The notes: generated by a model not told the origin, from the letters alone. A DNA stretch of 64,000 nt from Pagrus major (GCF_040436345.1 NC_133236.1:15128466-15192465), one strand, 5' to 3'. Shown: positions 42,044 through 54,855, counted from the stretch's first letter. Made by a program: numbers and translations.

Positions 42044-45000
42044 ATTCTCTGGTTTCGTCCTCATTGATCTTTTTCCTGCAGCCGTGTTTCCTCTCTGCTC
42101 CCTCTGTCAGGCAATCAGCCTTCTTGCTATGTGATGATCAGTTGTACCAGTAAACTATACATATCATAAATACGCACAGAGGGGAGGGACTGGCCAACTT
42201 GTCCAAAGGACACAGCTGTAAGGTTTTGTAATGAAACGATAACCCTGATAATGAAACGCTTATGTGATAATGAGTGAAAGTGAACTTTGGGATGTTAATT
42301 TGATTCTATTTCTGGAACTAACTTGTTGATCTAACTTGTTTACCTGGTCACATTGTTGTTGGTAAGCTAATGGAAAAGGTTTTAACATTTTTCAGATAAA
42401 GGAGCAATACATTATCTGTCCTGTAGTGTGATAAGAGAAGAGGCTGAGGTCTTAACAAGCTGCTACGACACAGTCACATTATCATTTAGCTTTTTAGTTA
42501 TGATAAAAATCTGCTCATCAGCATCTACACAGCAGGATTTATGTTACATAAGCTTTGTTTTGTCTTCTGTACTTGGCACGATTATTTAAATCTCCAGTGT
42601 TTTAAGTCAACAGACTGTGCTTCTATTTTATTCAATGGATGCTTTTGATATTTTGAGTTTTGAAGCTCAACGTCTCGCCATTAAGTGCAGTCAAACAAGT
42701 GACAAGAGATTGTTTGAAAACTGAATGCAACTCTCAATCTGATTATTTCTGCTAATAGGCTTGATGCACATCTGTACTGTAAATATGTCACTGGAGCCAG
42801 CAGCTGGTTAGCTTAGCTTAGCAAGAAGACTGGAAACAGGGGGAAACGGCTAGCCTGGCCTGGAAACAAAATCCACCTACCAGCGTGTTCTGGATACCAT
42901 CCAAACAATGGTGCTGGAAAATAATTTAGTACATTTACTTTAATACAATTTTGAGGTACTTTACTTCCATTTTTTGCTAGTTTATAATCGCATTTTGGAA
43001 GCCAATTATTATACTTTTTACTTTTCTACATTTAGCCTACTTAACATAAATACATTATGATGTAATATTAAAGATTAAGATAAAACTTTATTGATCCCTG
43101 ACAGGAAATTCACAGCTACCCAGCAGATAAGCTAGTAGATAACCAGCTTAACAAGCTTTAACATTAAAGTGATGGTGCATCAGTCATTATAATCCAATAA
43201 TATAATATACATTATTGTGAAAGATGCCAAAATAAATACTTTTACTTTTGCTACTTTAAATATATTTTAATGCTTAAACCTTTGTACTTTTAAGTAAAAT
43301 TTTAAATGCATGACTTTTACTTTTGTGTATTCATACTGCTGTGTTGCTTCTGTTTAAATGCAAAAAACTTCAAGTTGTTAGACGTTGACTTATGTAGCCG
43401 CCTGAACTATTTCATCCTGCTGGTCATCTATGAACCTCACAGTGACGAGGAGACATCTGGAAGTCACTTCAATTAAAGCTGCTGATTGCTTGTAGACAGT
43501 AGCCTTGAAATATCAAACTATTCCCTTTATTATCTAATAAACAAGTCCTTGACATGTTGACTTGACTGGCAACAACACAAGGTCAAGAATCACGCCACTT
43601 TGCAGGCTGAATTATTAACTGTGTGGACGGTTGTTTCAAAACACCGCGGGTGAAAGGAGGAAGGATTATCTCACTTATTAGCAGAAATAGTTGCCGCTAT
43701 CTCTTTTTATCTACAGGTTTTATGAGCACAATGAGGAAATACAATGATTTTCCCAACAAGCTTCTTCATGTCAGACAAGTTACATAAATCTAAGATGAAT
43801 GGACAAATGTTTCTATCATTTCTCCCATAATTTGATGAAATATTTGTATTTATGTCTTAATTATTTGGAGATAACCTGTAAACTGAAAGTGATTGTATTT
43901 CTTTTAGATCTAACTGTGCATGATGTGCAGATGTAATATCTTTATATTCTCATCATAGCTATAGAAATATCTTAATTTTTACGTAACAATGATTCTTCAG
44001 TGTTGTAAGGTTCGACCACCTCTTATCTCTGCTCTGATTAGAGAGGTGATGGATGGCCAGAGGGGCAAAAAGTTAAGCAAACAATAACCAGATGATTTAT
44101 ACTACTGTCCTTATGTCATCATCTACAGACAGTAATACCACCTCAAATCCTGCAGATGATACTCCATTAAATCACCTGGACAGCGGCACACACCCGCAGT
44201 CTGTATGCATTTAAATGACTCAGCTGTTCAGTCATGACTGCATGTTTCTCTCCACTGTGTCCTTCCAGCAGATCTTGAATGCAGCACAACTATGATCGCT
44301 GATTACCATAATCCAGATATGAGGGCAAACTGCCTTTACAGTCCGTTATCGTCCCTCAAGGACATTAACTCTGCACGAACCCCCATCTGAAGCACGGCTT
44401 TTATCTCCCCGATCTATAATAATCTTTGAACAGGCTTAGTTGGGCTGAACAGTTTGTCCTGTAGTGTAGTTACACTGCTGCATGTGCAAAGATACAGTCT
44501 TCCTCAGCGTCTGTGCAAACAATTGAAAACTGACTGACCTAACCTGACATGGAATGAAATCACTGTGTTCTTTAAGGAGTTTTTCTCTGACAAGGTTGTA
44601 CCTCCTGTTACAGAGGACGAGAAAAATGCTATGATATTTATAAAACTGCTCGAAGTAAGATTCTGGACTCAAGACAAAAATACCTTTTCTGAAACTTCAG
44701 ATTCAGCTTAAAAACGCTCTTAAAGTTAACAGCAACACCATCAAATAAATCAAATCAGATAATTAGGGTGTGTATACTTTACATATGAACACTTGTGTTC
44801 GGTCAACTCCTTATAAAAGAGTTTAGTTTTTGTTTTTATTTACATTTCAAGGTAGGAGGATTTGGGGCTTTTTATATCACCAGGTTAATTTTCTTAGAAA
44901 GTTACTTGATTGTAGGATTTTTGTTGTTGTTGTACTTGGCTGCATACAGTATATCTGGGGCATGTGGTAGCCTTGATCAATGCTCAATTGGTCTGTAATA

Positions 45001-45112
45001 ATTGATAAGCACACTACATGCACTTTCTCCACACACTTTTCTCTTTCTTTCTAACAAGCTGTTAAATCTGGAGATGTCACCATGTCTGTAACGTATCAAC
45101 CTGTCAGCACTA
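42044..45112. other. Intergenic: plb1 upstream region, no gene seen
   Basis: It contains the plb1 promoter, not otherwise delimited, then repeats: a GAAACAGGGGGAAACGGCTAGCCTGG fragment (42745-42905) followed by a degraded AGTACATTTACTTTAATACAATTTTGAGG repeat (42905 to about 43340). A retroposon-tail-like ACTTTATTGATCCCTGACAGG lies near 43085. I recognise nothing from 43340 to 45112. Confidence 0.5.
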
Positions 45113-46060
45113 TTAAAGGAAAAGTTCACCCAGTCATAAAAATTCAGTCATTATTGACTCACCCCCATCCCAATGGAAATTTGGGTGAAATTTTGCAGTC
45201 CATGAAACGTTTCTGGAGCTTCACAGCAAAACAGCGTTGCAGCATTGAGAGCTGAAGTCACGCCCCTTCAGTTGGACCCCATGGGACCTTGTTTTGGAAA
45301 AACTTTGTATGGTAGTGAATGGAGAGAGACAAATATGTTTTTCCCTGCTCAATCTGTGCCATGAATCACACATATGATGTTTGTGAATTTAAAAGATCAT
45401 TTTTAAAGTCGTGAAAGTTGCAGTTTGACGTAATTAAAGTAAAATAGCATCTAGTTTTGTATAAAAATTGCTCAGTGAACTACATCGTCTCAATCGACAC
45501 ACGTCACCAACACCAACGTGGCCACAACTTGGCACAGAAAAGGTACTAAAAAAGACGAAAATCACAATAAATCTGTCCATCTTGACAACTGCAGTTATGT
45601 GAAAGGAGAGTTCATTATTTTATTTAAAAAAATTGGGACTTATTTTAAAATGTCAAAGAACAACTGGAACACAAATGGCTTCTTACAGCTTTTAAAACAT
45701 TATCCAAGTCTCCAGAAGCTGTGAGATCCCAAACGGATTTAAAAACATTATTTACACCCTCTTCACAAGGGGTGCACGCTAATGCTATTAACCTAGCGAC
45801 TACAGTGAAGATTTTGGCTTTAATAACGTCTTTTCAAATCAATCTGGAATCTCAGGGCTTCGGCCTCAAAACCACTGGTTCCAACAAAGATGTAAATGTT
45901 CAAATAATACCCATTACGATTTAGTTTCACTGAAAAGGGAGCTAAATAATGTCCTTAAACATCTGGGGAGTGTAGGCTTGGCCTCCTCTGCTGCCTCCCT
46001 GTGGCCATCACGTAGAGCTACGTTAAGCTGCCGGTGAAACACGGAAAACACCGAGCCAAC
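45113..46060 (+). mobile_element. TTAA-type nonautonomous DNA transposon, left end and body
   Basis: It opens TTAAAGGAAAAGTTCACCCAG, a terminus I know from common teleost MITEs, and continues with ACTCACCCCCATCCCAATGG. From 45242 to 45611 it includes one arm of the fold-back unit described at 24347. A further repeat-like segment (CTTCGGCCTCAAAACC ... CCCTGTGGCCATCACGTAGAG) reaches about 46060. The right boundary is not defined. An inverse terminus of the same kind lies at 48661-48678, but a single element is not shown. Confidence 0.5.
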
Positions 46061-46259
46061 TCGGCATTCAAAATAAAAGCACAGCGTTTGTAATTGAAAA
46101 CAAACACTGATTCCGAACATATTAACGTGTACTGTGATCTTCAGTGCGGGCTCTTCTACAATTTAAAGATGTCAGGCATTCTGACTGTAGCCATTATTAT
46201 TAGGATATTACCATTTTAAACGTCCCGGTCGAAATAAGTATTTTACTTTGAAAGTTCTA

Positions 46260-46484
46260 CGCGGAAGATGGCGGTCTCGCTGCTGCTAGCTTGGCTGAAA
46301 CAAACGCCATTGTACGTGAACGTTGCATCAACTGTTCTCCTCTGTTATTGTTGTCAAACTCGACCCAGAGGAAACCGAAACAGGGACCTTCTATTTAATC
46401 ACTGGAGGGTGAAGAAATACAGGTGGATAAGACACCTCGACGAGAAAACATCCCTCTCTTCTTCCAACTAGCTAACATTACGAG
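46260..46484 (+). promoter_or_regulatory. ypel5: ypel5 noncoding first exon with YY1-type motif and uORF
   Basis: GCGGAAGATGGCGGT at about 46262-46276 fits the YY1 motif usual just after a housekeeping transcription start. A CGAG|gtgaga donor ends the exon at 46484, and an acceptor before 47370 would join it to the ypel5 start exon. The ATG of the motif opens a 67-codon ORF (46268-46471) that stops before the donor. It matches no protein family I recognise. Confidence 0.5.
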
Positions 46485-47377
46485 GTGAGACATCAGGCTG
46501 AACCGTGGTTAGCCGTTATGTGGATGCTGTTGACATGGTCTCCTCTCTCTGACAGGCTGCCAAACACACTGTAGCCTTGTTCTTTATTTCATAAACTTAC
46601 AGCTTTTGCTGGTTTATAAGAAAAAGCTAATCCACAGGGAAATGTTTTGAATTTTCTTGTATTTTGCTTAACCTTGTTAGTGACATACTGGCCTAATGAT
46701 GCCTTCAAGTGCATCCTAGAAAATCCCTCCATTCCGGAGTGAAATCCGTTAATAGTACTGTTTTGTTTACAGCGAGTGAGCACCAAATGAATCTTAAACT
46801 GTGTGGTTAGTTTGTGTCAGATAGTGGTAGCTAAACAATGAATGCAAATGAAACAGTACCTTTTAATAATTAGTATTTACGCCAAGTCATTATAACACAT
46901 AATACATATTTTACAGGACTCGCACCTTTTAGAAATAGGGTGTCATTAATAAAAGAAGTGGGCAATATGGATAAAATAATCTGTTACAGTGTATAATGTA
47001 ATGTTATATCACAATGTTACTATGTATTGGAATGTTAACTTTATGTAAAACTAATTTTAGTTTAATTTACTGAATAGAAAAAAATATCAGTAATGTCTTT
47101 AGCAAACCCAGCTAATTATATAACTGATAAATCAAGGTACATTATCTCATTGGTCCACAACAGTCCTGTTAGTTAATGTACAACATGGCTCAGAATGGGT
47201 ATAAACAGTATGCAAAATCTCTGAAATCATACCGATTGTATCATCATATTTCTCACCCTAAAAAAAGAAAATACAACTGTCTGTTATTTCTATGTAATTG
47301 CAAAAGAGATGTGTGTTGCATCATCTAACGAGGCTAGTTTCTTTGTTTTTGTTTTAACCTGCTGAAAGGTAGACACG

Positions 47378-49055
47378 ATGGGACGGATCTTCTTGGACCA
47401 CATCGGTGGGACTCGCCTCTTCTCCTGCGCCAACTGTGACACCATTCTGACCAACAGAGCTGAACTCATCTCCACACGCTTCACTGGAGCCACTGGCCGA
47501 GCTTTCCTGTTCAACAAGGTACCAGCACATCACTGTTGTAGTTATGGACCATAGATAAAATATGTCAACATACATTTCAGGATGTTAAAAGATCACCAAG
47601 GGTCAGATAGTCATTTCCATTGTAGTTATATATAGTTAACACGGTGATATACTGAATGTGTAGCTGATTTGATATTGTCAACATCATCAGTTCCTGAATA
47701 CAGATTGTGAGACCATTTTCTCATTTGCTAGTAAACATAAAATTATCCAGGAGGTGGCAGTGTCATGCCAACATAAACAAGGCCCAGCCCATATTAGTGG
47801 TTAGCATTCATATACAGAAGAAATAGTTTTAGGGAAATAGGATTGGATGATTGAAGTCTGAAGAAACAAGACATATTGGCAATTTAACAATTTATTAATT
47901 AACAGGAGCCTCAGTAGCATATGGAAGAACCACACACAGCCACAATAGCCTGGCACCTCCTCCTCATGCTGGTCACCAGCCTGGTCACACACTGCTGTGG
48001 TATGGCATCCCATTCTTCAACCAGCATTTGTCACAAGTCAGCCAAAGTGGTTGTGTTGGTCACTCTGGCACGAACAGCATGCCCAAGCTGATCCCACAAG
48101 TGTTCAATGGGGTTGAGGTCAGGACTGCTGGCAGCCATTCCATCCTCTCCACTCCCAAATTCTGGAGGTGGTCTCTGAGAAACCCTGCTGTGTGTTTGAC
48201 AAGGCTGGTGACCAGCATGAGGAGGAGGTGCCAGGCTGTTGTGGCTGTGTATGGTTCTTCCACACGCTTCTGAGGCTCCTGTTTGTTAAATTAATAAATT
48301 GTTAAATTGCCAATATGTCTTGTTTCTTCAGACTTCAATCATCCAATCCACCAAACAACACCAAACAAGAGTCAATAGCAGAATAAGCTGTTTGGCAGAG
48401 AAGATTTGGCAAATTTTTCATGGGTGCAACCCACATACTCAGCTCTGCTGATCATCCCACAAATGCATGTTCCTTACAAATCTGGCACCATTTAAAAGGA
48501 AAATAAACAGGCTATCCAACGTTATAAGATTTATTGCCAAGAAGCATTGTTACGACAAAGAAATCATCTACCAAACACAAATTTCCTTACTTTTTGTGCT
48601 ATGTTTAGATGGGAACTTGTTTTAAAATGTAAAAAAAAAAAAAAACTTTCCATCGGCATCGGTGAACTTATCCTTTAATACCACTGCATATTTAATTTAT
48701 TTTTGTTCTTTCCTCTCACTATTGTAGTAGACTATAAGGCTAATTAAATTTTGCTCGCAAAACCTAAAAAATTCTCTGTAGAAAAAGCAGCTAACTGTTA
48801 CAGTGACACATGCGTCTGACTGCTGCCCTCCAGGTTGTGAACTTGCAGCACAGCGAGGTGCAAGACAGAGTCATGCTGACCGGCAGACACATGGTGCGGG
48901 ACGTCAGTTGCAAGAACTGCAACAGTAAGCTGGGCTGGATGTACGAGTTCGCCACTGAGGAAAGCCAGCGCTACAAGGAGGGCCGTGTCATCCTGGAGAG
49001 GGCGCTGGTGAGGGAGAGCGAAGGCTTCGAGCATGTTCCCTCTGACAACTCCTGA
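47378..49055 (+). CDS. ypel5: Yippee-like 5 protein
   Basis: Two coding exons, 47378-47518 and 48834-49055, give 120 residues, nearly identical to human YPEL5 (121). The Yippee zinc-binding cysteines are C17/C20 (CANC) and C73/C76 (CKNC), with [10 protein letters not shown] and [22 protein letters not shown] conserved. The C-terminus reads [10 protein letters not shown], one Glu fewer than the human [11 protein letters not shown] as I recall it. YPEL5 associates with the CTLH/GID E3 ubiquitin ligase and with centrosome and spindle structures. The single coding intron carries a Tc1-derived fold-back element. A poly(A) signal AATAAA at 49834-49839 would give a 3' UTR of about 800 bases. Confidence 0.97.
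47840..48349. mobile_element. Fold-back element made of two inverted Tc1/mariner 3' ends
   Basis: The left arm (GATTGGATGATTGAAGTCTGAAG..., to about 47991) and the right arm (about 48193-48349) are inverted copies of each other. On the minus strand the left part and centre read as the end of a Tc1-like transposase: [18 protein letters not shown] (near 48060-48140), then [10 protein letters not shown] and [14 protein letters not shown]. On the plus strand the right arm again encodes [19 protein letters not shown]. Both ends are thus the same transposase 3' end, head to head, with no catalytic core. It lies in the ypel5 intron. Confidence 0.75.
48360..48678. mobile_element. Right-end fragment of a TTAA-type MITE
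   Basis: It ends GGTGAACTTATCCTTTAA; its inverse, TTAAAGGATAAGTTCACC, closely matches the left terminus at 45113. The preceding sequence (AACAGGCTATCCAACGTTATAAG, GATTTATTGCCAAGAAGCATTG) is a repeat I associate with teleost MITEs. The Tc1 fold-back at 47840-48349 may have inserted into the same element. Confidence 0.5.
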
Positions 49056-49833
49056 ATTCACTTGTGTCGCCGCTACAAAGCTCAACCCGTGCTTACAGTG
49101 CATGGACTTGCATGGACAGTGTGCCATTTGTGAGTAGAGCTACGCCAAAATAATATCACAAGCTGGGTGTTTGTGGGAAGTGGAAACAAGATGTGGTGGA
49201 CATTTTCCCATAACTTTAAACATCAGAATTTCTTCTATGATGGGTAATAAAACCATTGCTTCTCTACCCATTTAGAGCTTCAGTATGTGCCTGACAGGCT
49301 GTGATGTTTGTAAAATGTGTTGGTGTGGTGGGATTTTGGCTGCTGTTAGAGGGAGAGGATTCACTCCCTACAAGACGCTCAGACAGACAGATTGTTATGT
49401 AGAAGTTTGGATAGATGTGAACAGCACTGGTGAGTTCTGACTCTTAACAGAAGATTTAGTCACCAAGCAGTGTGTGCAACACATTCCTTTCCTGACAAGA
49501 GTTAAATGTCACACTATGCTACAAGTTCTTTATTTCATATAATCACTGAATTAGTTTTCTTACACATTAGCTTAACCAGAGAATAAAAGAACATTATAAA
49601 AGTAAACATTTGTATCCCTAAATTGATCATATACTTGGTGTTATTATTACTGAACCTATAAAGAGTTCCGATATCCCCACTTTATTTTATGTTATTAGAC
49701 ATGATGATAAAGTTGATCAGAACAGGTTTTAACGTGATGGAAAAAAGCCAACTTTTGTCTTTTGCATTTCATTACACTCCTGCTCCAAACAAACAAATGA
49801 AACTTAGGACATGTTTATTTGTTTTTTGTCAAA

Positions 49834-49839
49834 AATAAA
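49834..49839 (+). terminator. Poly(A) signal, probable ypel5 3' end
   Basis: AATAAA lies about 780 bases after the ypel5 stop, with TG/T-rich sequence following. Confidence 0.55.
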
Positions 49840-50214
49840 GACATTCAAACAATATGTGTTCATTGAGTCTATTTTCTCTTATGTCTGTCAATTTTCATTC
49901 TTGTATCCTGCCTGAACTATCACAAAATATTATTTTAACATCTAACTTTATTTATTAGTTGATTTTGCAGTCCAGGACAGTTGCCATGCAGCAATACCAA
50001 GTATTTGTTGGTACTACTGGCCTTTATAGACTCAACCTGTATGATGGAGGTAGGGTTGCAGCGAGGTATAAAAAATGATGGTTTTCAAACCATGTTCCCA
50101 TGTGAATTTGCTTATATACAATGTTGAATTCTACCCTATTAGTGTTTGTTTAAGGTTAAAAGTTTACATCAATTTTTTTTTTGTCTGTCAGGACAATATT
50201 TTGTGAAATTATAA

Positions 50215-50640
50215 AAAAAAGTCAAAAATTTGAGATAAAAAACATACATTTTGACTTTTTATCATAATTATGACTTTTTAATCTCAATTTCACCTTTTTA
50301 ACTCATTTGTGACTTTTTATCTAATAATTTTGACTTTTTATCTGATAATTTTGACTTTTTATCTAACGATTTTGACTTTATCTAATAATTTTGACTTTTT
50401 ATCTAATAATTTTGACTTGCCATTTAATTATTTTGACTTTCTTTTTCACAATTATGACTTATCTCATTTGTAATCTGTATCTCATAATTTTAGCTTTTAA
50501 TTACAAATGTATGACTTTAATTAACTTTCTATTTAATGATTATGACTTCGCAAACTCACAATTTTGACTTTTCATCTCTTTTATCTCATAATTTTGACTT
50601 TTTATCTCATAATTTTGACTTTTTCACTAATAATACTGAC
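50215..50640. repeat. AT-rich minisatellite, ~21-bp unit
   Basis: Many imperfect copies of a unit close to TTTTATCTAATAATTTTGAC stand in direct tandem. Units vary in length and drift at both edges (TTTATCATAATTATGAC, TTTCACTAATAATACTGAC). It lies about 350 bases upstream of the slc35a1 start, between that gene and ypel5. Confidence 0.85.
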
Positions 50641-50991
50641 TAACCAAGGGAACGTTTTGTCATAAAAATAAGTTTTCTTCTTTGTTTCTTTATTTAACTG
50701 TGTGAACTTGGCTTCCACAGCGTGATGAAAGACATGTCACAAACCGACAGGCGGTACAGAAAACAAACGCACCCTTCGTAAAGTCATGTCGCGCTGCATT
50801 CTGGGAAATGCAGGTAGTCACTACTCTGCCAAACAGGAAAATCTGAACTACACTCGTTTCGTGAATGATGTGTTGGTGGGGCAGCATTCTCCATTTCACA
50901 CTGATTATATCGAGTAGTATTATAGGCATGTAACCTGAGCAGGACTTTTTTTTTATCGCTGCCACTGGGACGGACACAAACCGGAGCAACG

Positions 50992-53900
50992 ATGGCCGTC
51001 GGTGAGTTTAACCAGTGAATACAAGCTAGCATCATAGGCTAATGTTAGCTAGCGGTGGGAGAAGACCATTAGGAACGTTATGTTACCGAGCAGAGGACAT
51101 AAATGAGCGAGATGACATTTTCAGCTAACAGAGTGACTTGTTGTGGCTGTTAAATAACGAATAAAGTGTCTATTTGATAGTCGAACATTGTAGTTTACTG
51201 TAGACGTGTAGGGCAGTGACAGTTATCTCCATTAAGTTCATACTGTCACTACATGTTGTCTCCTCAGAAAATGTGAGCGTGGTCTTCAAACTGTACTGCC
51301 TGACTGTGATGACCCTGGTGGCGGCTACATACACAGTGGCACTACGGTACACAAGGACCATCTCATCAGGAGACCTGTACTTCTCCACAACTGCAGTGTG
51401 CATCACTGAGGTCATTAAGTTAATACTCAGTCTGGGGATGCTGACAAAGTAAGTGTTTGTCACTGTTATATGCTGTTTGTTTGTTTTTTTACAATCCCCT
51501 TATTAGTGGAAAAGTGACAATGTTAGTGGATACACTGTTTTTCTTCACAGGTAAAGTCCAATAATTAAGTTCCCTCTCATTGCTAGTTTTGTCTGACTGA
51601 CCGTCCCATAAATAAACTCAAAGACATTCATTTTACTATTGCATAAAACATAGAAAAGCGCCAAATATTAACGGCCAATACTGGCCTCTCATAGATGTAT
51701 ATGTGCTAATTTCTCATTTAAAGGGATTATAATACAGAAAAAAGATACATGGGGGCATTTATAATGACTAAATTATCAGTGAGTTGTACTGTTTCAGTGC
51801 ACTGATGTCATTTTGGACAGTGATCTGCCTCAGAACTGATTTTTAGGTAACGGTGCAAAAAAACCTGCATTTATATCGGCTGACATGTCTGAATTTTTTA
51901 CTTCCTAATATCAGTATCGGCATCTGGCCCAAAACTTGAGTATTGGTCGAGCTCTAGTGCACCTCAAAGTGCTTAACAGGGCACTAAAGCTAATAATGGT
52001 TGTGTAATAAAACCACAATAAAGTATTTTACAACAAGAGTTATATAAGATGAACATTTACAGAAAGATGATAATGCTAATAATGATAATATCCATATAAG
52101 ACAACCAAAAGGCAGAAAAGGAAATCAAATAATGTCTTAAAAAACAAGAAGCATCCCATCAAAATCCAGGCAGAAGCCGTAAGTTTCTGCTTAACTGCTT
52201 CAACACGTGTAGAGAGGAATGAATATCTGTTTCATGAATCATCTAAAAGATTTGCTCTTCTTCTTCTTCTGTCTGTGTTTATGTCTCCTCTCCCAGAGAA
52301 ACAGGAAGTCCCTCCAGACTGAAGAACGCCTTAGTGGAACATGTACTCTGCAGCCCGAAAGAGCTGCTGAAGCTGAGCGTGCCCTCGGTGGTGTACGCCG
52401 TTCAGAATAACATGGCCTTTCTTGCCTTGAGTAACCTCGATGCAGCGGTCTATCAGGTATAAACTCAGTCCTGATTTTTGAGTGTATAGTGTGCATGCTT
52501 TACACAAAGGCTATGTGTAGATCATTGGTGAACTTGTGCAGCACCCACACGCTTTAAAATGCAGCGCTGCATCAGTGACACAAATAAATACTACAACGGC
52601 AACTAACAAATTCACTGATTGGTTTCGATCTTGGTTTCAGAGCAATCGTTTTGTCTCTGAGGTTTGAAAAATGACATTACACATTCCTAGATCCCAAGGT
52701 TAGGTCTTTTATTGTCTTGATTTTCTTGACTACCGACAGTTTCTAAAGCTAAGGTTTATTCCAAGAAGACCCCGAATCCCTGCGCATCCTCCTCATTTGA
52801 GGAGCTGGAGCCAGAGAACCTTGGGCTTTTTTTCTTGATATATCACTCCAATAATTGATAAATTATATGTATTGTTATGTATTAATTTTTCAGCACCAGT
52901 AGATGCTAATGTTTGGACGCAAACTTGTAGCTCGCTTTGGCTTTTGGTTTTGCGGTAGAATGCTAATATTATAGAACATCTTCTCTTTCTCCTCTCAACT
53001 TTAAATAGAGGAATGTTGACTCCTTAAGTGTGTCCAGTGTTAGTCAGCAGTAGTTATTCTCAGCAGTTCCCATAATATCTGCAGTTTGTGTGTGAAGCAG
53101 AAAAGGAACGCTCAGTTCACCTCCTGTCCATAAATAGGTAAAAAAAAAAAAAACAATCAATAGATATTAGACCTGTGTTGTGTTTTTTTCTGTGTAGGTG
53201 ACCTATCAGCTGAAGATCCCGTGCACGGCCCTGTGCACAGTCCTCATGCTGAACCGCTCTCTCAGCCGGCTGCAGTGGTTATCTGTCTTTATGCTCTGTG
53301 GGGGCGTGACACTCGTCCAATGGAAGCCTGCAGAGGCCACCAAAGTTCAGGTGGGGGTGGCTCAAGTTAACATTTAAATGATGGCTCAGTGAGTTTTAAT
53401 CCACGCACTGTGACTCACTCTATCATGGATTCTGCTGTTTATTACCTGTATCTCCTCAAAGTGCAGGCGGTGTTAAACATCTTATCTTGTTATTTCTTTT
53501 TTTAGATTGAGCAAAATCCTGTTGTCGGATTCATGGCCATTGCTATTGCAGTTATTTGCTCAGGATTTGCAGGTAAAGAAAAACACTGTGCCAAAGCATT
53601 CACCAGCCAAGTAAACACATGATGCCCTCAACACAACACTTACTGATGTCTTTTCTTATCACATGTTGCTTAAAGGATATTATTGTATTTGTGTTTGCAT
53701 TGTTGTGGAGTCAGAGCACGAGTATGAGAGCACAAGCTTTGGTATAATTAACTTGTGATCGCAATTGCAAGCATGGACCTTCTTGGCTCCCATACCTAAC
53801 ATGTTTGTGTTTACTCTCTGATTAAGGTGTGTACTTTGAGAAGGTCTTGAAGAGCTCAGACACGTCTCTCTGGGTGAGAAACATCCAGATGTACCTGTCC

Positions 53901-54855
53901 GGTATCGTGGTCACCCTCATCGGGGTTTACGTGAACGATGGTGACAAGGTTCTGGAGAAAGGCTTCTTCTTCGGTTACACACCCTGGGTGTGCTTTGTAG
54001 TATGTAAGTACATCTAAACACAAGATGTTGTCTGTTTGATTTCATTTTCTCACAGTAAAATCTCACAGTATTTTAGCTGACTTTTGCTCTTTGCGCTCCC
54101 AGTCTTGGCCAGTGTGGGCGGTCTGTACACGTCAGTGGTGGTGAAGTACACGGACAACATCATGAAGGGATTCTCCGCCGCAGCCGCCATCGTGCTCTCG
54201 ACTGTGGCGTCTGTCCTCTTGTTTGGACTGCAGATAAGTATGTTAGCTTTTCATAACTTCACTGTATGATGACGGATGTGTGCTTGTGTTTGTGGTGTTG
54301 CGGTTCATGAATTGTATGTTTACACATTTTTAACTAGTATGGCACTCAGTAGAGCGTATACATCTGCCAAGGCCCAACAGTCCCCTTTAATTCATTCAAG
54401 CCTGATCCAATATCAAACTCAAAGCTCTAATTTAAGCTCGCCAGGTCTGGGATGTACATCGGATTGTACTCACTCATAGATACCAGCCACCTAAATACGC
54501 CTGATTCTTTTTCATCTAGATCCATGTATTATTCCCTGAGAAATTAATAAAAATATCAAAAAGTGCCAACTCTGAGGAAATTCCCTCAAAGCTTTCATGA
54601 AACACTGTGTTCACAAGAATGGGATGGACGGACAACCCTGCATGGAGGCATTAAAAAGACACTCAAAACATTTTTTAATTCTGGAAATGTCTCATTTTGA
54701 TCTTCTTTCCCTCTTGTGCAGCAATCTCCTTTGCATCTGGAGCCCTCCTGGTGTGTGTTTCCATCTACCTGTACGGACTTCCAAAACAAGACACATCCAA
54801 GCTGAGCCGGCAGGACACGGACAAGGAGTCCAAACAGAAACTGATCACTGTGTGA
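50992..54855 (+). CDS. slc35a1: CMP-sialic acid transporter (SLC35A1)
   Basis: Eight exons (50992-51001, 51268-51448, 52297-52456, 53198-53350, 53506-53572, 53827-54003, 54103-54237, 54722-54855) encode 338 residues (human 337). The first exon contributes only MAV plus one base before a gtgagt donor. The protein is a ten-helix nucleotide-sugar antiporter of the Golgi membrane that imports CMP-sialic acid in exchange for CMP. Strongly conserved segments include [54 protein letters not shown] and [19 protein letters not shown]. The C-terminal cytosolic tail is polar. slc35a1 and rars2 are also neighbours at human 6q15. An ATTAAA at 55536-55541 may end the mRNA. Confidence 0.97.

Noticed and set aside
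44005-44020. tRNA B-box-like GGTTCGACCAC
   Set aside because: There is no A box or acceptor stem at the right spacing.
46589-46786. 65-codon minus-strand ORF downstream of the ypel5 leader exon
   Set aside because: No start context, domain or conservation clue; most likely random.
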